A DNA stretch of 64,000 nucleotides, from the NCBI RefSeq assembly GCF_013839445.1, contig NZ_JACDIT010000001.1, positions 1,110,658 through 1,174,657 on the forward strand. Reading direction: 5' to 3'. The position numbers were made by a program, and so were the translations under genes. Shown piece by piece: positions 39,771 to 49,300 of this stretch (its first letter is position 1; each line of letters begins with the position of its first letter). The DNA comes from Chthonobacter albigriseus. GTDB taxonomy: Bacteria; Pseudomonadota; Alphaproteobacteria; Rhizobiales; Pleomorphomonadaceae. The notes under the pieces were generated by a model. That model ran no database searches and was not told where the DNA came from. It saw only the letters and a list, made by a program, of their open reading frames with translations.

Positions 39771-40305
39771 ATTAAGCTATTCTTCTTTTAGTCCGATTTT
39801 GGCCGGTCCAGATTCGGCTCTATCCTCGCTTCAAACTTGGGCCGAAGATTCGGGCCAATTGTGAGTCGGGCCGATTGGAAACCAGTCAAATTGGCACCTC
39901 CCTGCAAAGAGCCGCCCCACTAAGAGGCGGCTCCTTACACTTTTCAGGACCGATGGTGTGGCTAGAACGGCCAGGATTGAACTATCGCCCAAATGCTCAA
40001 AAGCCACTTGCGAGTGGCGGTGCTGGGGTTGTCACATGATCATCGTGGCAACCAGGTCCGTGTTGATGTGGTTGTGCCCGCTGGTGTCCGTGCTCTCCTA
40101 ATCTGACGCAATAGCAGCGCTAGATCGTTTCGATACAGTGGGTCCTGCAGGGTTTGCGTCTGGCCGATGCGATCAGGCCGTTGAGTCAAGAAAAAATCGC
40201 TGGTTCGCTGCCGCGGCATTTTCCTGGGATAACGAAGGATTGGTCGGGGAAAGTTTCACGGCGCCAGGTCACGTCGCCTTGCGTCGACCAAAAGCGAACG
40301 GATTT
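39771..40305. other. Intergenic region with hairpin and decayed peptide copy
   Basis: A hairpin GAGCCGCC (39909-39916) / GGCGGCTC (39926-39933) is followed by CTTACACTTTT, terminator-like on the plus strand. The repeat hairpin GCCACT-TGCG-AGTGGC lies at about 40001-40018. At 40036-40101 a 21-codon frame reads MIIVATRSVLMWLCPLVSVLS, a diverged partial copy of the peptide at 32538 without its N-terminal half or ribosome site. Confidence 0.55.
40036..40101 (+). pseudogene. Partial copy of the short membrane-peptide gene
   Basis: Twenty-one codons align with the C-terminal half of the 38-residue peptide at 32538: HMIIVATRSVLMWLC against HMAIVVTTSVFMWLC, and PLVSVLS against LLVPLMS. DNA similarity continues some way past the stop codon in both copies. 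The upstream half and the ribosome site are missing, so it is probably not expressed. Confidence 0.5.
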
Positions 40306-41043
40306 TCAGGCGGCAGGAAGTCGGATGCTTGGGGCTGGCAGAGCCTCGAACCCAGGCCGGGCAAACAGATAGCCCTGCAGCAGCGTAATCCCCATTTCCG
40401 CGATGGTCTGCGCCTCGGACATTGTCTCAATCCCCTCGGCTATCACCCGTACCCCGAGTTCCTCGCAGGCCACGCGCAAGCCGTTGACGATTGCCCGCTT
40501 TGCCCTATCGCTGTCGATATCGCGGACGAGCTTCATGTCAATTTTCACGTAGTCCGGGATGATTTCCGAAAGCAGATTAAGTTGTGAGTACCCGGCGCCG
40601 AAGTCGTCGATTGCGGTCCCCAGCCCTTGTGCCTTGTACTCCTGGAAGATCTGGCGGACTTTGTCGTGATCCACGATCTTCTCGTCCTCAGTCAACTCGA
40701 ACACGAGACGGCTTTGGGGCAATCCCGTGCGGCGTGTGGCGTCGAGCGTGGCGCGAAGGCAATTGCGTGGTTCGTACACTGCATTTGGTGCGAAGTTGAT
40801 GTTTAGCTTGCAGGCGAGACCCAGCCGCGACGCCGTTTCGATTGCTGTCACTCGGCACTTCTGGTCGAATGCGTAGCGGTTCTCTGGCGTGATCTGGTGG
40901 AGCACTTCCCACGCCGACTGGCCTTGCGCGCCGCGGACGAGAGCCTCGAAAGAGTGGACCTCCCCCGACCGGATGTCCACGATCGGCTGGAAAGCCATAG
41001 CGATCTCGAAGCCGACGCCGTTGCGGCAAACTTTGCAGTCCAT
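40306..41043 (-). CDS. Stand-alone EAL-domain protein (c-di-GMP phosphodiesterase)
   Basis: This 245-residue cytoplasmic protein starts MDCKVCRNG, a CxxC pair, and continues straight into an EAL domain. Catalytic features are present: SFEALVRG, LNINFAPN, VFELTEDE, AIDDFGAGYS, VKIDMKL, AEGIET and LLQGYLFARP. Hydrolysis of c-di-GMP to pGpG is therefore likely. A GGAG site precedes ATG 41043. The N-terminal cysteine pair may sense metal or redox, which is inference. It stands between the chemoreceptor and hybrid kinases. Confidence 0.9.
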   Translation of the reverse strand: MDCKVCRNGVGFEIAMAFQPIVDIRSGEVHSFEALVRGAQGQSAWEVLHQITPENRYAFDQKCRVTAIETASRLGLACKLNINFAPNAVYEPRNCLRATLDATRRTGLPQSRLVFELTEDEKIVDHDKVRQIFQEYKAQGLGTAIDDFGAGYSQLNLLSEIIPDYVKIDMKLVRDIDSDRAKRAIVNGLRVACEELGVRVIAEGIETMSEAQTIAEMGITLLQGYLFARPGFEALPAPSIRLPAA

Positions 41044-41507
41044 AAAAACGCACTCCAGAGCCCTGCAACCCAGAATGCAAATGGATGTATGAGGAATAAG
41101 TTGACAGGCTGCGCCTCACCACACTCGGATCCCTGAAACAGGACGTCTCCTTCTGGCGCTTTGCCGACAATCATTCGTCGCGCGTCATCAATTGCTGCTT
41201 TTGCGGCTATGCGATTTATAGAGGTAATCGCGACTTGCAGATATATCGAGATCGGCTTCTAACCAGAAGCAGTCCAGACCAGATTCACACCGCCGCCGCT
41301 GCAAGTCATCCGGAACGTCTCAGCACCGTGGACAGGTGCGCTGGAGACGGAACCGCCGGTATCTCCCCTATCGTGAGCGACCGGTCGGCAACTTTCCGTG
41401 ATCTGTGAGGGTTTGTAGGACTGAACGGGCTCCCGTTTGTGAATGGGCTGCCGCCTTGGGAGTAAAAATCCAAGCGCAAAAAACGGCACGAGGTCTCGGG
41501 GGATTGA
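41044..41507. other. Divergent promoter region between EAL and hybrid kinase genes
   Basis: This is 464 bases without a supported gene. It must hold both promoters, but I see no convincing known operator. Short frames on the minus strand have no similarity that I recognise. Confidence 0.4.
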
Positions 41508-44198
41508 TTGCGAATTTCTGACCGAAAAATGCTGTTTAGCCAGATAGTCGAATTCGTGCCGGTGGCCATCTGGTTTACCGACCCGGCCGGCCAGTGCACT
41601 TACCTCAACAGCAGATGGTTCGATGTCACAGGTCAGCCACCGGATGAAGCGTTGGGATCTGGTTGGCTCAGAGCCACGCATCCAGACGACAGGTCAGCGG
41701 CAGAGCGAATCTTCTTGGAGGCAAATGCGAGGCAAGAGCCCTTCCAGATCGAGTATCGTTTACGACGGTTCGACGGCGTCTACCGTTGGTCGATCGACGC
41801 GGCGAATCCGCGGTTTGCAGAGAACGGCGAATTTCTCGGCTACGTCGGAACGGTCATCGATATCCACGATAGGCGCGCTGCGGAGGAGCGACTCCGGGCA
41901 AGCGAGGAGCGCCTCCGGCTTGCGACGGAACACGCCGAGGTCGGCTTCTGGGACGTGGACGAGATCAACGGCATCCTCCACTGGCCGCCGATCCTGAAGG
42001 GGATGTTCGGCATTCCGGCTGACGAGACCGTGTCGATGGCCGATTTCTACGCAGGGCTTCACCCCGACGAAAGGGATGCGGTGGCCGCCGCGTACAAAGC
42101 CGCATCCGACCCACGGCAGCGCGCGCTCTACGACGTGGAGTACCGGACGATCGGCAAAGCGGACGGTGTCATCCGATGGGTTGCAGCCAAGGGAAAGGGT
42201 GTGTTCGATGACAGCGGTCGTTGCGTCCGGGTAGTTGGGACCGCGATGGACATCACGGCGCGAAAGGAGATCGAATCGCGGCTGATCGAACTCAACGAGA
42301 CGCTTGAGCGCCGCGTGGAGGAACGGACAGCGGAACGGGACAGGGCGTGGAAAAACTCCAGAGATTTGCAGGTGGTTCTCGACGCTGACGGACGCGTGAC
42401 GGCCGCCAACGAGGCGTGGGCGACGATCCTGGGCTACAGCCCCGACGATGTGATCGGGCGTTTCTATCTCGACTTCGTGCTGCCAGACGACCAGGAATCG
42501 AGCTTGTCCGCCTTTGCGATTGCCCGGACGGGTACACTGCCGCCCCACATCAGTCGTTATCGTCATCGGGACGGGAGTTCGCGCTTCATCTCGTGGGTCG
42601 CCGCGCCGGAAGGTGGCCTGGTCTACGCGAACGGACGCGATGTTTCCGACGAGTGGGCCCGCCAGGCCGAGCTCGTATCCGCCGAAGCCGCCCGCCGTGA
42701 GTCGGACGCTCTCTATCGCGCCTATTTCGAGAACTCGCCCGAGGCTTTGTTCGTCATCCGTGTTGAATCGGATGGCGGCTTCTTCGTCGAGCAGATCAAC
42801 CCGGCGCACGAGGCCGGCGTGGGTTTCAAGCTGTCCGAGGTACGCGGCCGCCGGATCGAGGACTTTCTGCCGCCGGCCGCCGCGGAAGCCGTCCTCCGCC
42901 GGTACCGCGAGGTTTTGTCGACGGACGGTATCGTCCAGTACCGCGAGACGTTCGAGCTGCGGGGCGAGCAGCAGCACTGGGACACATCCCTAGTTCCCGT
43001 GCGGGAGGCGGACGGGCGAATAGGCCGGATCATCGGCTCCAGCCGAAACATCACGCCGCAGGTCACCGCCGAGGAGAGGTTGCGACAGGCTCAGAAGATG
43101 GAGGCGGTAGGCCAGTTGACGGGGGGCATCGCCCACGACTTCAACAATCTGCTCGGAGCCGTTGTAAGCGGGTTCGATCTCATTCGCCGGAGACCGGACG
43201 AGCCCGGCCGGGTCCTGCGGATTGCAGAGAGCGGACTTGCTGCCGCCGAACGCGGGGCGAAGCTGACGGCCCAATTGCTTGCATTCTCGCGCTCCCAGAA
43301 GATCGACATCCGCCCGCTCCTCGTCTCGGCTCTGGTGGAAGGCATGCGGGATTTGCTCGGCCACACGCTGGGCCCGCAGGTGCGCGTCCGGTTCGAACTC
43401 GACGGAAGGCCTGTCGCGGTGCTGTCCGATCCGGTGCAGCTGGAAATGGCCGTGCTCAACCTGGCGATCAACGCAAGGGACGCCATGCCCGGTGGCGGCG
43501 AACTCGTCATCCGGACGTCCGTGGTGAACCTCGTCGCCGATCCGGAACTGCCGGAGGGTCCATACGTGGAACTCGCAGTCGCCGACAACGGCGTCGGCAT
43601 GCCGCCGGAGGTCGCGGCCAGGGCGTTCGATCCGTTCTTCACGACCAAGGAGATCGGACAGGGGACCGGACTCGGACTGTCGCAGGTGTATGGCATCGCC
43701 CGTCAGGCTGGCGGCAGCGCACGCATCCACACGGTGCCCGGTGCAGGAACGACCGTCTTGCTCCTACTGCCGACGACGGAGGATGAGGTCAGCGCGCCCC
43801 AAGGCCCCCAGCCGCAGGAGCTGCAAATCGTCGAGACGTATTCGGTTCTGGTGATTGACGACGACGAGGATGTCCGGCGCATGCTCTGCGAAGTCTTGGA
43901 TGTCCTGGGCTACCGTGTTTTCGAAGCGCCCGACGGACCCAGCGGTTTAGCCCAATTCGCAAGGACCAATCCGGATATTGTCATTCTGGATTATGCCATG
44001 CCGGGTATGAACGGCGCTAAGGTGGCTGACGCGATCCGCACGACCGATCCTGACGCGCCCATCGTTTTTGCGAGCGGCTATTCGGACACGGCGGCCATCG
44101 AAGCCGTCACTGGAACGCCTGTTCCGCTCCTGCGAAAACCCTTCATGATCGATGAACTCCAAGCCGTTCTTTCAACGATGTTGAAGAGAAAAGACTGA
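41508..44198 (+). CDS. PAS-rich hybrid histidine kinase with C-terminal receiver
   Basis: This 896-residue soluble protein has four PAS-type domains at roughly residues 10-125, 140-255, 285-395 and 405-525. HisKA follows with GGIAHDFNNLLGAV (phospho-His), then HATPase (NARDAMPGGG, DNGVGMPP, GTGLGLSQVYG) and a receiver at about 795-890 with DDDEDVRRML and phospho-Asp in VILDYAMPG. No membrane helix is present. The TTG at 41508 follows GGGGGA and includes MRISDRK. ATG 41529 is the alternative start. It ends about 65 bases before the convergent kinase gene. Confidence 0.9.
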   Translation: MRISDRKMLFSQIVEFVPVAIWFTDPAGQCTYLNSRWFDVTGQPPDEALGSGWLRATHPDDRSAAERIFLEANARQEPFQIEYRLRRFDGVYRWSIDAANPRFAENGEFLGYVGTVIDIHDRRAAEERLRASEERLRLATEHAEVGFWDVDEINGILHWPPILKGMFGIPADETVSMADFYAGLHPDERDAVAAAYKAASDPRQRALYDVEYRTIGKADGVIRWVAAKGKGVFDDSGRCVRVVGTAMDITARKEIESRLIELNETLERRVEERTAERDRAWKNSRDLQVVLDADGRVTAANEAWATILGYSPDDVIGRFYLDFVLPDDQESSLSAFAIARTGTLPPHISRYRHRDGSSRFISWVAAPEGGLVYANGRDVSDEWARQAELVSAEAARRESDALYRAYFENSPEALFVIRVESDGGFFVEQINPAHEAGVGFKLSEVRGRRIEDFLPPAAAEAVLRRYREVLSTDGIVQYRETFELRGEQQHWDTSLVPVREADGRIGRIIGSSRNITPQVTAEERLRQAQKMEAVGQLTGGIAHDFNNLLGAVVSGFDLIRRRPDEPGRVLRIAESGLAAAERGAKLTAQLLAFSRSQKIDIRPLLVSALVEGMRDLLGHTLGPQVRVRFELDGRPVAVLSDPVQLEMAVLNLAINARDAMPGGGELVIRTSVVNLVADPELPEGPYVELAVADNGVGMPPEVAARAFDPFFTTKEIGQGTGLGLSQVYGIARQAGGSARIHTVPGAGTTVLLLLPTTEDEVSAPQGPQPQELQIVETYSVLVIDDDEDVRRMLCEVLDVLGYRVFEAPDGPSGLAQFARTNPDIVILDYAMPGMNGAKVADAIRTTDPDAPIVFASGYSDTAAIEAVTGTPVPLLRKPFMIDELQAVLSTMLKRKD

Positions 44199-44264
44199 TG
44201 CTTGCCGGCAGACGTTCGCAGCGCCCTGTCGCCGCGTTCGTCCCCGCCCCAGACCCCGTCCGCG

Positions 44265-46340
44265 TCAGATACGTGGAACGGCAGCGCGTCGCGTTCTCAG
44301 CAGCCGATGAATCGTGGCGAGGAATTCGCGCTCGTCATACGGCTTTCCGATGACGGGCACATTGCTCGGCCGGTTTGAGATCTCGCTGGTGTCAGCGTAG
44401 CCGGTGATGATCAGAACCGGCATATCTGCGCGGAGGTTGCGGGCAAATCGCACCACTTCAAGCCCGGAAACGATCGGCATCGCAAAGTCCGTGATGATCA
44501 GATCGAACCGCTGTGGTTCTTTCTCAAGGAGTGCCAGCGCCTCCCCGCCACCGGCGGCAGCAACGACGCTGAAGCCGTTCTCGCTTAGAATGGCGGCTGT
44601 GGTGTCTCGCACGAGCGGGGTATCGTCCACCAGAAGGATTTCGTACTTCTCGACCGACCGCTTGGGCTTCGGCCGGGATTGCTGTTTGGGCCCGGTTTTG
44701 TCGAGATCTACTTTTTCGACAGGAGATCGGGGCAGCCAGATCTCGACATTCGTCCCGCTGCCCACGAGGCTCGTGATAGAAAGCGTGCCGCCGGACTGAC
44801 GCGCGAAGCCGTAGACCGTGCTCAACCCGAGGCCGGTGCCCTTCCCTATATCTTTGGTCGTGAAGAACGGCTCGATGACTTTCTCGAGGTTTTCCGAGGA
44901 TATCCCACAGCCTGTGTCCGATACGGAAACCACGATGTAGTCGCCAGCCCCGACCCCAGCCGCGGTCTCGCGAACGATGGACCGGTTTTCCGCCGAGACC
45001 CGAACCGTGCCGCCATCGGGCATGGCGTCTCGCGCGTTGACGATCAGGTTCATCAGCGCGAGTTCCAGTTGGCCCGCGTCGACGTAGGCGGGCCAGAGGT
45101 TCTCGCCGACCGCCCACTCGAAACGGACGAGGCCACCCAGTATATGGCTGACCATACCTTCCATGTTGCCGCGCAGCTCGTTCAGGTGGACGACATCGGG
45201 CCGAAGATGCTGGCGGCGCGAGAAGGCGAGCATGCGGCGTATCAACTCCGCACCTTGTTCCGCGGCGTGGCGGGTCATTTCGACGATCTGGCGCACGTCG
45301 TCCGTCAGGGGCGTACGGCGCTCGACAAGGCGTAGGCCGCCAAGTACCGATGCAAGGAGGTTGTTGAGATCGTGGGCGACACCCCCGGTAAGCTTTCCGA
45401 CGGCATCCAGCTTCTGGGACTGAACCAGGCTGTCCTCCAGCTGCCGCCGTTCCGTCACGTCGAGCAGGGTGCCGGCAATCCCGATGGGTTCTCCATCCTC
45501 GTTCCGCAGCAGTACGGCCTGGTCCAGAAAGTGTCTGTAGCGCCCGTCCGGACCCTGCCAGCGGTATTCGCAGACCGCGGCACCGCTGTTGAGCAGTGCT
45601 GCAAGAGTGTTCGAGCGAAGTATCTGGTCGTCTGGATGGATACGATCCGTCCAGACGGTTTGAGTATTGAGCTCGGTCGCCTGGTATCCCGTCAGGGTGT
45701 ATAGGTCGCCACCCACGAAACGGGGTATGCGTCCGACGTCGTCGATCTTTTCCTCGTAGAGCGCCACCGGAAGAGAGCGGAGGATCAAGGCTTGACGTTC
45801 CTCCGCATGGCGTAGCGCCTTCTCCATCTCGAGGCGCTCGGTATTGGCACGCAGCGTTTCCTCGAGGAGACGTTGCTGCTGGACGGCGCTGCGGCGGATC
45901 TCCTGCGATTTGTCATAGAGGTCGACAAAAACAGAGACTTTGGACTTGAGGATCGTCGGATCGAACGGTTTGAAGACGTAATCCACCGCGCCCATGTCGT
46001 AGCCGCGGAGCATGTGCGCGTCTTCCTTGTTGATCGCGGTCAGGAAGATGATGGGGGTGTACCGGCTCTGCTCCCGCTGACGGATGAAGTGGGCGGTTTC
46101 GTAACCGTCCAGACCGGGCATGAAGACGTCGAGCAGGATAACGGCAAAGTCCTGCTTCAGGAGATACCGTAGAGCCTCCTCGCCGGAGTTTGCACTGACC
46201 ACTTGGCCGACTGGATCGAGTATGGTTTCGATAGCGATGAGGTTCCGGTCGTCGTCATCGACGACCAGAATACGGGCCCGCGGCGAGGGCTGGGCGAACA
46301 GGTCAGACAATTCCGCTTCCGAGCTTTGAGGAAAGGGCAC
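44265..46340 (-). CDS. Hybrid histidine kinase: receiver - PAS - kinase - receiver
   Basis: This 691-residue soluble protein has an N-terminal receiver (about residues 23-140; VVDDDDRN, VILLDVFMPG) and a coiled coil. A PAS domain (about 190-305), HisKA with GGVAHDLNNLLASV, HATPase (NARDAMPDGG, DTGCGIS, GKGTGLGLSTVYG) and a second receiver (about 567-685; IITDFAMPI) follow. Because it has a receiver at each end it can both take and give phosphate. Its ATG lies 10 bases from the stop of the very large kinase upstream on the same strand, so the two are cotranscribed and likely linked in a relay. Confidence 0.92.
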   Translation of the reverse strand: MPFPQSSEAELSDLFAQPSPRARILVVDDDDRNLIAIETILDPVGQVVSANSGEEALRYLLKQDFAVILLDVFMPGLDGYETAHFIRQREQSRYTPIIFLTAINKEDAHMLRGYDMGAVDYVFKPFDPTILKSKVSVFVDLYDKSQEIRRSAVQQQRLLEETLRANTERLEMEKALRHAEERQALILRSLPVALYEEKIDDVGRIPRFVGGDLYTLTGYQATELNTQTVWTDRIHPDDQILRSNTLAALLNSGAAVCEYRWQGPDGRYRHFLDQAVLLRNEDGEPIGIAGTLLDVTERRQLEDSLVQSQKLDAVGKLTGGVAHDLNNLLASVLGGLRLVERRTPLTDDVRQIVEMTRHAAEQGAELIRRMLAFSRRQHLRPDVVHLNELRGNMEGMVSHILGGLVRFEWAVGENLWPAYVDAGQLELALMNLIVNARDAMPDGGTVRVSAENRSIVRETAAGVGAGDYIVVSVSDTGCGISSENLEKVIEPFFTTKDIGKGTGLGLSTVYGFARQSGGTLSITSLVGSGTNVEIWLPRSPVEKVDLDKTGPKQQSRPKPKRSVEKYEILLVDDTPLVRDTTAAILSENGFSVVAAAGGGEALALLEKEPQRFDLIITDFAMPIVSGLEVVRFARNLRADMPVLIITGYADTSEISNRPSNVPVIGKPYDEREFLATIHRLLRTRRAAVPRI

Positions 46341-46350
46341 TTTTCTCTCC

Positions 46351-49300
46351 TCACTGCGGCATTGACAGGGTGGACCCCGCGATGCCGGTGCGATGCCTGG
46401 AGCGCCGGATCCAGACGCGTAGCAGCGCCAGGAGTAGGTCGATGTCGACCGGCTTGGCTACGTAGTCGGACGCGCCGGCATCAAGGCATTTCTGCCTGTC
46501 CCCTTTCATCGCCTTGGCTGTAACAGCAATGAGCGGAAGCTCGGCCAGCGAGGCCCTTCTACGGATTTCGCCCATCGTTTCGTAGCCGTCCATCTCAGGC
46601 ATCATGATGTCGATGAGCGCGACGTCGATGCCTGGTGTGGTCTCCAGGATGCTGATGCCCTCACGCCCGCGCTCGGCGTGGAGCACCTCGATCCCGTAGG
46701 TCTCAAGCACGCTGGTGAGCGAGTAGATGTTGCGAATGTCATCATCGACAATCAGCACTTTCGCGCCGGATAGGTCCGACATGTCGACGAAGTCCGGCAT
46801 GTCCCCAATGATACCAGCCTGCTCGCCGAGCGCTGCCGGTAGCATTGTTGAGAGATGCTGAATGGTATCCGCCCGATAGACTGGCGCGGTAAATGGGTTC
46901 TGCTGGGTAGCCTGGTCGACCGCGTCGCTGTGCGGGCCATAGATGACCAGGGCTTTGATCGGATCAATTTCTTCCCGCCGGCGGACTTCCGCCAGCACGT
47001 GGGCATTGGCCTTCACCGACCGTCCCAGACCAAGGACGAGTGCGTCGAAAGCGTCGAGGCGCAGTTCTTCCGCGGCCTCCGCCAGCGACGGAACAGCGCT
47101 GACCAACGTCACGCCGTCTCGAATCGCGTTGATCAGCATCAGCCGCTGGTCGGGATCGGCGTCACACACGAGAACACGACGCTGGATCCTGCCATTTCCG
47201 TTTCGAATGCCCTCGAAGATGGTGAAGAGCTGGTCCTGCGCGGCGGGTTTGACCGTTGCGCTCGCAGCGCCCTTGCTGATCAGGATGTTCACGTCGCTCG
47301 CACCGGAGATCACATGGATCGGGATCCGGCGCGTCTTCGCATCGTGGCGCAACAAATCGAACAAGACCCATCCGTCGATGTCGGAAAGACCCAGGTCCAG
47401 GCTTATGGCGTCAGGACGAACTTTGCGGGCCAACGCGAGAGTTCCTGCTCCAGCGAGCGAAACGACCCCCTTCAGGCCAGCTTCGCGGGCCAGATTGAGA
47501 AGGATCCTGGCGAACGTCGGATCATCCTCAACGATCAGGACTACTCTGTCGCCGGACTGGATTCCGTCCCGGTCGTCGACGATGTCGATCGGACCAGAAA
47601 CCAGCGGCACGATCTCCCCTCCGCTGTTGTTCTGCCGGGACGGCGAGGGGTTGGACGGTAGCAGGATCTGCTGCGGAACGGCGTCGAGCGGGATGTAGAG
47701 GGTGAAGGTGGAACCTTCGCCCGGGCGGCTGCGGACGTGCAACTCGCCCCCGAGAAGGCGTGCGATTTCGCGGCTGATGGAGAGGCCGAGGCCGGTGCCG
47801 CCGTACTTCCGGCTCGTCGTGCCATCGGCCTGTTGGAAGGCTTCGAAGATCAGCTTCTGCTTGTCCTCGGGGATACCGATGCCCGTATCCGAAACCGCAA
47901 TGGCGAGCGCGTTGGTGGTCCCTTTCAAGGTGGCGCTCGTAGCCGACCAGCCCTCGCTTGCATAGCGGAACTCCAGCACGACTCCGCCCTCGGCAGTGAA
48001 CTTGAAGGCATTCGACAGAAGATTGAGGACAATCTGCTGCAAGCGCTTCTCGTCGGTGCGGATGGAGGCCGGCAGGCGCTCGTCCATCTCGATCGTGAAG
48101 GCCAGCGCCTTGTCCGAGGCGAGCTGCCTGAACGTCCGTTCCATATGCTGGCGAAGGTTGGACAGCGGCACCTCGCCGATCTCGATGGAGACGGTTCCGG
48201 ACTCGATCTTCGAGAGGTCGAGGATGTCATTGATGAGGTTGAGCAGGTCGGTTCCTGCAGAGTTGATCGTGCGGGCGAAGTCGACCTGCTTTTCGTTGAG
48301 GTTGCCCTGCTGGTTGGATGCCAGGAGTTTTGAGAGGATCAGCAGTGAGTTGAGCGGCGTCCGAAGTTCGTGACTCATATTGGCCAGGAACTCCGACTTG
48401 TACTTGGACGTGAGCGCCAGCTGCTCCGCTTTCTCCTCCAGTGCGCGACGCGCCATCTCGATCTCGAGGTTCTTGTTCTCGACCTGCTTCTTCTCGTTCT
48501 CGAGCAACTGGGCCTTCTCTTGCAGCTCCTCGTTGGTGGCGTGCAGCTCTTCCTGCTTCTTGGTCAGCTCCGACTGTCGGGCCTGGAGCTCCGCAGTAAG
48601 CAGCTGTGACTGCTTCAGAAGGCCTTCGGTGCGCATCGTCGCTGCGATCGTGTTCAGCACGATACCGACCGACTCCATCAACTGATCGAGGAACGACTGG
48701 TGCGTCTCGCGGAACTCGCCGAAGGAGGCGAGCTCGATCACTGCTTTGACTTCGTCCTCAAAAAGCGCGGGGAGGATGATCACGTTTGCCGGCGGAGCGT
48801 CGCCGAGGCCTGAGGAAATCTTGAGATAGTCGGTCGGTACGTTGTTAAGCAGCATACCACGCTTGTCAGCCGCGGCCTGTCCGACCAGGCCCTCACGCAT
48901 GCCGAACCGACGTTTCACCTTGCTGCCGTTCTCGGCGCCATAGCTGGCAGCGAGCTCCAGGTAGGTTTCGTTCTCCTCACGCCCTGTCACGTAGAAGACG
49001 CCGTACTGGGCATTCACCAGCGGCGCCAGCTCGGACATGATCAGCGTGGAAACGGTCGTGAGGTCCCGCTCGCCCTGCAACATGCGGGAGAAGCGGGCCA
49101 GGTTCGTTTTCAGCCAGTCCTGTTCCGCGTTCTTCAAGGTCTGGTCCTTGAGGTTGCGGATCATCTCGTTGATCGTGTCTTTGAGCGCCGCCATCTCGCC
49201 GGACGCCTCGACCGCGATGGATCGGGAGAGGTCACCCTTGGTCACGGCGGTCGCCACTTCGGCGATCGAGCGCACCTGGTTGGTCAAGTTGGCGGCGAGC

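Noticed and set aside
41259-41681. Minus-strand gene overlapping the start of the PAS kinase gene
   Set aside because: It overlaps a well-supported gene and shows no similarity or plausible start.
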